Of a stretch of DNA of 64,000 nucleotides, positions 60,474 through 64,000 are shown piece by piece. Within the stretch, counting starts at the first letter, position 1, and each line of letters opens with the position of its first letter. Both the position numbers and the translations under genes were made by a program. Origin of the DNA: Acidimicrobiales bacterium (GTDB lineage Bacteria > Actinomycetota > Acidimicrobiia > Acidimicrobiales > Acidimicrobilacustridaceae); the NCBI GenBank assembly GCA_030830565.1, contig JAURMR010000024.1, positions 1 through 64,000 of the forward strand, in the 5' to 3' direction. The notes below the pieces were generated by a model. The model made no database searches and had not been told where the DNA came from. It was given only the letters and a program-made list of their open reading frames with translations.

Positions 60474-60479
60474 ACGTTA
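60474..60479 (-). promoter_or_regulatory. -10 box TAACGT of the CoA-transferase gene
   Basis: On the minus strand TAACGT is followed by CGCCAG and ATG (60467). The TAA is also the stop codon of the upstream alpha-galactosidase gene. Confidence 0.45.
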
Positions 60480-62258
60480 TCCAATCGGGTTAAAGATCGA
60501 ACTTCCATCGGCCAACTCGACGACAACCTCGCCGGCGGCAGAACGAAGCGTCGTGGGCTCAGTGGTCTCGAGTAGCCCCGGTGCCGTCGCAACTCGTCCT
60601 CGACGCGCAGCTTCGTCGGCCTGACGACTCAACGAAATCGCTTCATCCAACAACACGTGCGCAGCGTCGCCTAAGAGTGCAAGGTCATCGGACACCAGCA
60701 CCATTCCGCCTGACACACCAACGGCTTGTGCCCAAGTACGCGCCGCGTCTGTGCTGAGGTCGGTCTGTTCCGCTCGCAACATCACGCAGTCGGGATCATT
60801 CAGCCACAACCGTCGATGCATGAACGAACGTGTTGCCGTTGCCGCCCACGCGTGTCTGGTTGCCGGTTGCGTTCCCGAATAGCCGGCAAGCATCGGCACT
60901 TCCTCCGAAAGCGACCACGCAGGTGCAACATCGGCTCCGATTCGGTTTCCATCAACGACACCAACCGAATGCGCAAGCGGCACACCACAGCCAAGTAGGA
61001 ACGTGTCGTCTCCGGCGCCGGAACGAATCGCATCGAATCCCGCGCGAACTCGTTGAGCTGGAGTGAACGAGCGATCAGCCCAAACGCCGTCGAACGAGGG
61101 AGAAAAAGTGAAGTCGAGTTTCAAATACGTGTACCCCATTGCTACGAGCGTCGCGGTGAGTGACCGCAAATGTTCTTGCACCTCGGGAAGCGTCGTATCA
61201 AGCCCATACATCAGGCCGTCTCGTCCACCCTCCCACGGTGGATTGAACATATTGACGAGTGGTTCACCATCGAATCCACGTGCCAACCATTCAGGGTGTT
61301 CGCGCGCAACACGCGAATCGGGTGCCGCCAGAAATGGTGCGAGCCACAAACCAGGGCGTCGCCCGTGTGTCGCGATCGACGCGGCCATCGCTTCGAGCCC
61401 ATCAGGAAACTTTTCATTCGTCGTCAACCAATCGCCGATGGCGAACTGAAAACCATCGTCAACTTGGAACACATCGAAGGGCCAGTCACCGGACAAGCGC
61501 AAATTGGACTCAATATCGTTCTGTGTCACGTCGTGGAAGTAGTGGTACCAACTGCACCAACCCACTTGATGACCGGCCGACACTCGAGCGTTGTTCACTC
61601 GCCCAACTGTCGACGCCCACGCATCAAGCAACGCCTCTGCCGACGCACCGGTTCCGACGAGCACTTCGTGAAGGTCACGACGCTCACCGTCCACGAACAC
61701 GGCGTCGCCAAGAAACGCTTCGCACCACAGTTCCGTGCCCGTTTGCCCCGTGCGCAATCGAAGCGTTCCGTCGTGCCGGTCGCCACCTTCAAATCCCACG
61801 AGCACCGGTTCGTTAGTGTCGTCGACGAGAACCGTGAGCCATTCCGATCGAAGTTCATCCTCAACATCGACAACTCGCTGATCAGCCTGATTGATCGCCC
61901 GAATCAACTCGATCGAACCGGGGATTCGCGATCGGTCCTCGTCCACACCGAAGACCGCAACATCGCTCGGACTCCAGGACTGATACCCATGGCGAAGCAT
62001 TCGGAGTCGACCGGCAACCTCCACAACGCGGAACACCATCGAAGCTGAGCGAATCGCTTGCGGCGCCGCATCATCGCGAGCGATCCACCACGACCAGCGC
62101 TCAGAGTTGGCCCCGCTCGGCAGCACCGAGTCTTCCCACGATCCGCCGGCGGTGATTCCGACGGCAAACCCGGTCGTTCCATCGCTCGGTGTTGGTCGGC
62201 GTGACAGCGGAATTGTTCCGAACCCGGGTATCTCGATTCGGTCAAGAACGAGGCGCAT
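60477..62258 (-). CDS. GH36-family alpha-galactosidase-like hydrolase
   Basis: The 593-residue protein has the GH36/GH-D layout: an N-terminal beta-sandwich with MLRHGYQSWSPSD, then a TIM barrel with VGWCSWYHYFHDVTQNDI, FDVFQVDDGFQFAIGDWL, GYTYLKLDFTFSPSF (nucleophile Asp382) and GNRIGADVAPAW (acid/base Asp443). It cleaves alpha-galactosides or related sugars by a retaining mechanism. There is no signal peptide, so it acts in the cytosol. No sugar transporter is adjacent. TACGCT lies 6 nt before the ATG. Confidence 0.9.
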   Translation of the reverse strand: MRLVLDRIEIPGFGTIPLSRRPTPSDGTTGFAVGITAGGSWEDSVLPSGANSERWSWWIARDDAAPQAIRSASMVFRVVEVAGRLRMLRHGYQSWSPSDVAVFGVDEDRSRIPGSIELIRAINQADQRVVDVEDELRSEWLTVLVDDTNEPVLVGFEGGDRHDGTLRLRTGQTGTELWCEAFLGDAVFVDGERRDLHEVLVGTGASAEALLDAWASTVGRVNNARVSAGHQVGWCSWYHYFHDVTQNDIESNLRLSGDWPFDVFQVDDGFQFAIGDWLTTNEKFPDGLEAMAASIATHGRRPGLWLAPFLAAPDSRVAREHPEWLARGFDGEPLVNMFNPPWEGGRDGLMYGLDTTLPEVQEHLRSLTATLVAMGYTYLKLDFTFSPSFDGVWADRSFTPAQRVRAGFDAIRSGAGDDTFLLGCGVPLAHSVGVVDGNRIGADVAPAWSLSEEVPMLAGYSGTQPATRHAWAATATRSFMHRRLWLNDPDCVMLRAEQTDLSTDAARTWAQAVGVSGGMVLVSDDLALLGDAAHVLLDEAISLSRQADEAARRGRVATAPGLLETTEPTTLRSAAGEVVVELADGSSIFNPIG

Positions 62259-62264
62259 TTGGTG

Positions 62265-62270
62265 AGCGTA
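62265..62270 (-). promoter_or_regulatory. -10 box TACGCT of the GH36 gene
   Basis: On the minus strand TACGCT is followed by CACCAA and ATG (62258); no ribosome site is seen. Confidence 0.45.
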
Positions 62271-62304
62271 GAACGCGGGTGCACAGAACCACTGTTGATC
62301 TGCC

Positions 62305-62330
62305 TACGATTCGCCAATCCTCAGGAGGAA
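62305..62330 (+). promoter_or_regulatory. -10 box and ribosome site of the LLM oxidoreductase gene
   Basis: TACGAT (62305-62310) would start a short leader that carries AGGAGGA just before the ATG at 62333. This gene therefore uses a canonical Shine-Dalgarno leader, unlike the neighbouring GH36 gene. Confidence 0.5.
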
Positions 62331-62332
62331 CC

Positions 62333-63310
62333 ATGACTCGCATCGGCTACCAGATCCCCAACTTCACCTACCCCGGCGTCGGCCCCGCAGAACTCTTTGA
62401 CGCTGTTGCCAAACAAGCGTCGGCGGCTGATCGTTCCGGTTTCGACACCGTGATGGTGATGGATCACTTCTATCAATTACCAATGCTGGGCGAACCTTCG
62501 AAGTACATGCTCGAGTGCTACACGACGCTCGGCGCACTCGCGCAGCACACGAGCAAGGCACGACTCGCCGCTCTTGTCACTGGCAACACCTACCGAAACC
62601 CAGCACTCCTCGCCAAGACCATCACCACACTCGACATCGTTTCGGGCGGACGTGCGCAGCTAGGAATCGGTGCCGGCTGGTTCGAACTTGAACATGAGTC
62701 GCTTGGTTTCGAATTCGGAACGTTCACCGAGCGATTCGAGAAACTCGAGGAAGCGCTCCAGATCATCCTCCCAATGTTGCGCGACGAACGACCGACATTT
62801 TCCGGCAAGCACTATTCAGTCGACAACGCCATCAATCAACCGCCACCCATCGGCCATATTCCGATCATGATTGGCGGAACCGGCGAAAAGAAAACCTTGC
62901 GTATGGTCGCCCAGTATGCCGATGCCGCGAATTTCACCTGCGGACTCGACGAGGTTCCCCGCAAGATGGATGCTCTTGCGGCGCATTGCGAACGACTCGG
63001 ACGCAACCGAAATGACATCACTGTCAGCAAGATGGGTTTGTGTGTGATCGCACCCACTGTTGATCAGGCCTACCAAGAAGCGAAGGCATTCATGCTCGGA
63101 ATGGGCGTCGATCTCGATGCCGTCGACGAAGCAACCCGCGACATGTTCTTGGGAATGGTGTGGTGGGGCGGTTCGGAGGAGATCGAAGAATGGTTTGTAA
63201 AAACCAAAGATCTCGGTCTTGATGGCGTCACCGTTTCACTGCCGGCAAACGGCACGATCCCCGAGCGCATCGAGCAACTCGGGGAAGTGGCGACAAAGGT
63301 ATTCGGATAG
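62333..63310 (+). CDS. LLM-class flavin/F420-dependent oxidoreductase
   Basis: The 325-residue TIM-barrel protein begins MTRIGYQIPNFTYPGVGPAELFDAVAKQASAADRSGFDTVMVMDHFYQ, then has LAALVTGNTYRNPALLAKTITTLDIVSGGRAQLGIGAGWFELEHESLGFEF and PIMIGGTGEKKTLRMVAQYAD, the layout of the luciferase-like F420 group (TIGR03560 type). The cofactor is probably F420. The substrate is unknown. It is monocistronic between the GH36 gene and the carboxylase genes. Confidence 0.92.
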   Translation: MTRIGYQIPNFTYPGVGPAELFDAVAKQASAADRSGFDTVMVMDHFYQLPMLGEPSKYMLECYTTLGALAQHTSKARLAALVTGNTYRNPALLAKTITTLDIVSGGRAQLGIGAGWFELEHESLGFEFGTFTERFEKLEEALQIILPMLRDERPTFSGKHYSVDNAINQPPPIGHIPIMIGGTGEKKTLRMVAQYADAANFTCGLDEVPRKMDALAAHCERLGRNRNDITVSKMGLCVIAPTVDQAYQEAKAFMLGMGVDLDAVDEATRDMFLGMVWWGGSEEIEEWFVKTKDLGLDGVTVSLPANGTIPERIEQLGEVATKVFG

Positions 63311-63316
63311 CGCCAG

Positions 63317-63520
63317 TTAGTGACGAGCAGCAGGGCGGGCGCGGCGTGACGCGACTGGACGCGACCACCAACGGCCGCTGAATCGCCAGCGCGATTCAGG
63401 TGCAGCTTCTTGGCCCACCATGATCCGCGGGCGCGTGACCTCAATTGCGGCAGCGATTGCTGCTGCTTCTTCGATGGTGGGTTCGGGCGTAATGCGCACG
63501 CTCGGTGACGACTCGCTCAC
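63317..63520 (-). CDS. accE: Acyl-CoA carboxylase epsilon subunit
   Basis: The 67-residue protein starts [28 protein letters not shown], the characteristic epsilon-subunit helix, and ends in a basic Trp-rich tail ([19 protein letters not shown]). In actinobacteria epsilon bridges the alpha and beta subunits of acetyl/propionyl-CoA carboxylase. GTG 63520 overlaps the accD stop (GTGA), confirming the partnership. Confidence 0.85.
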   Translation of the reverse strand: MSESSPSVRITPEPTIEEAAAIAAAIEVTRPRIMVGQEAAPESRWRFSGRWWSRPVASRRARPAARH

Positions 63521-64000
63521 AACGGGATATTTCCGTGCTTGCGGTGCGGAAGTTCTTCGCGCTTGGACTTGAGCATTTCAAGACCAGCGATGACCTTCAT
63601 GCGCGTATCGGCGGGATCGATGACATCGTCGATGAATCCACGCTCGGCGGCAACGTAGGGGTTCGCAAAGCGCTCGGTGTAATCGTCAATGAGTTCCGCA
63701 CGACGCTTTTCAGGATCGGCTGCGTCCTGAAGTTCACGGCGGTAAAGAATTTCCACCGCTCCGTTGGGACCCATCACGGCGAGTTCGGCGGACGGCCACG
63801 CAAAGGCAAGGTCAGCGCCGATCGACTTGGAGTTCATGACCACGTAGGCACCGCCATAGGCCTTGCGCGTGATGACCTGAATGCGGGGAACGGTGGCCTC
63901 GCAGAACGCGTAGAGCAACTTGGCGCCGTGGCGAATGATGCCGCCGTATTCCTGATCGACACCGGGAAGGAAACCGGGAACGTCGACGAACGTGACGAGC
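63517..64000 (-). CDS. accD: Acyl-CoA carboxylase beta subunit (propionyl-CoA carboxyltransferase type), C-terminal part
   Basis: The open frame continues past the right edge; about 160 C-terminal residues are visible. [90 protein letters not shown] is the carboxyltransferase C-terminal crotonase-fold domain of PccB/AccD5-like proteins, with the second oxyanion hole at [10 protein letters not shown]. It carboxylates propionyl-CoA and possibly acetyl-CoA, which would feed methylmalonyl-CoA metabolism alongside MeaA. The N-terminal domain is outside the window. Confidence 0.95.
   Translation of the reverse strand, partial: LVTFVDVPGFLPGVDQEYGGIIRHGAKLLYAFCEATVPRIQVITRKAYGGAYVVMNSKSIGADLAFAWPSAELAVMGPNGAVEILYRRELQDAADPEKRRAELIDDYTERFANPYVAAERGFIDDVIDPADTRMKVIAGLEMLKSKREELPHRKHGNIPL

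Noticed and set aside
61170-62048. Plus-strand open frame of 292 codons inside the GH36 gene
   Set aside because: It is a shadow of the alpha-galactosidase, whose catalytic motifs are intact.

Overview
The window looks like chromosomal core sequence of a high-to-medium GC actinobacterium, most likely an Acidimicrobiia-type lineage (inference from gene content). Markers are a WhiB regulator, an MshA-type mycothiol glycosyltransferase, paired ArsA-like ATPases, a Rex-hem operon, an acyl-CoA carboxylase epsilon subunit, a MeaA-type mutase and an F420-type LLM oxidoreductase. There is no phage, transposase, CRISPR array or rRNA. Coding is very dense: many genes overlap by 4 bp (GTGA/ATGA), convergent stops interleave, and many genes start exactly 6 nt after a TANNNT box, which points to leaderless transcription.

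Layout. 1-9.9 kb: the N-terminus of a Tat-exported sulfatase-like protein, a degenerate HNH protein, a SulP transporter, a tandem pair of orphan solute-binding lipoproteins that share a duplicated terminator, a SnoaL-like/MFS pair divergent from a TetR regulator, a cupin and an AIM24 protein. 9.9-12.7 kb: a probable divalent-metal (Mg2+?) operon made of a 21-codon leader peptide, a soluble PRC/MgtE-N/CBS protein and a divergent NRAMP-family transporter. 12.8-20.4 kb: YaaA, a copper ATPase with CopZ, a sedolisin, an FeS-type photolyase and a SpoU methyltransferase. 20.4-23.9 kb: the operon rex-met8-hemA-hemC(-trmH), without hemD. 24-30.8 kb: membrane proteins including an unlisted 29-residue peptide, SAM hydrolase, ProC, YbjN, MshA, a CdsA-like protein, MoaD, a phosphoglycerate-mutase-like protein and a YgjP-like metallopeptidase. 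30.8-34.4 kb: a four-gene envelope glycan operon. 34.4-41.8 kb: a lipase-like hydrolase, tRNA-Lys, DsbB with a TlpA-like thioredoxin, two UspA proteins and a CtpE-type ATPase, then divergent dut and orn. 41.8-50.3 kb: two metallo-hydrolases, an MFS protein, FxsA, WhiB, NfeD, the ArsA pair, a receiver protein and tRNA-Pro. 50.3-55.6 kb: asd and lysC (with a visible internal beta-subunit start), two anchored PPIase-like proteins and an S51-like/methyltransferase pair. 55.7-64 kb: hydroxyacyl-CoA dehydrogenase, Aat, MeaA, a CaiB-type CoA-transferase, a GH36 alpha-galactosidase, an LLM oxidoreductase, and AccE with a partial AccD.

Functional themes are acyl-CoA metabolism (MeaA, AccD/AccE, CaiB, HBD), redox and thiol homeostasis (Rex, MshA, WhiB, DsbB/TlpA), metal handling (copper ATPase/CopZ, CtpE, the NRAMP/MgtE-N operon) and tetrapyrrole synthesis. 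The most unusual candidates are the leader-peptide-controlled metal operon, the 29-residue membrane peptide behind SAM hydrolase, the recurrent leaderless promoter architecture, and the duplicated terminator whose upstream copy also encodes the C-terminus of SulP. All functional calls are by motif recognition from the sequence; no database search was run.
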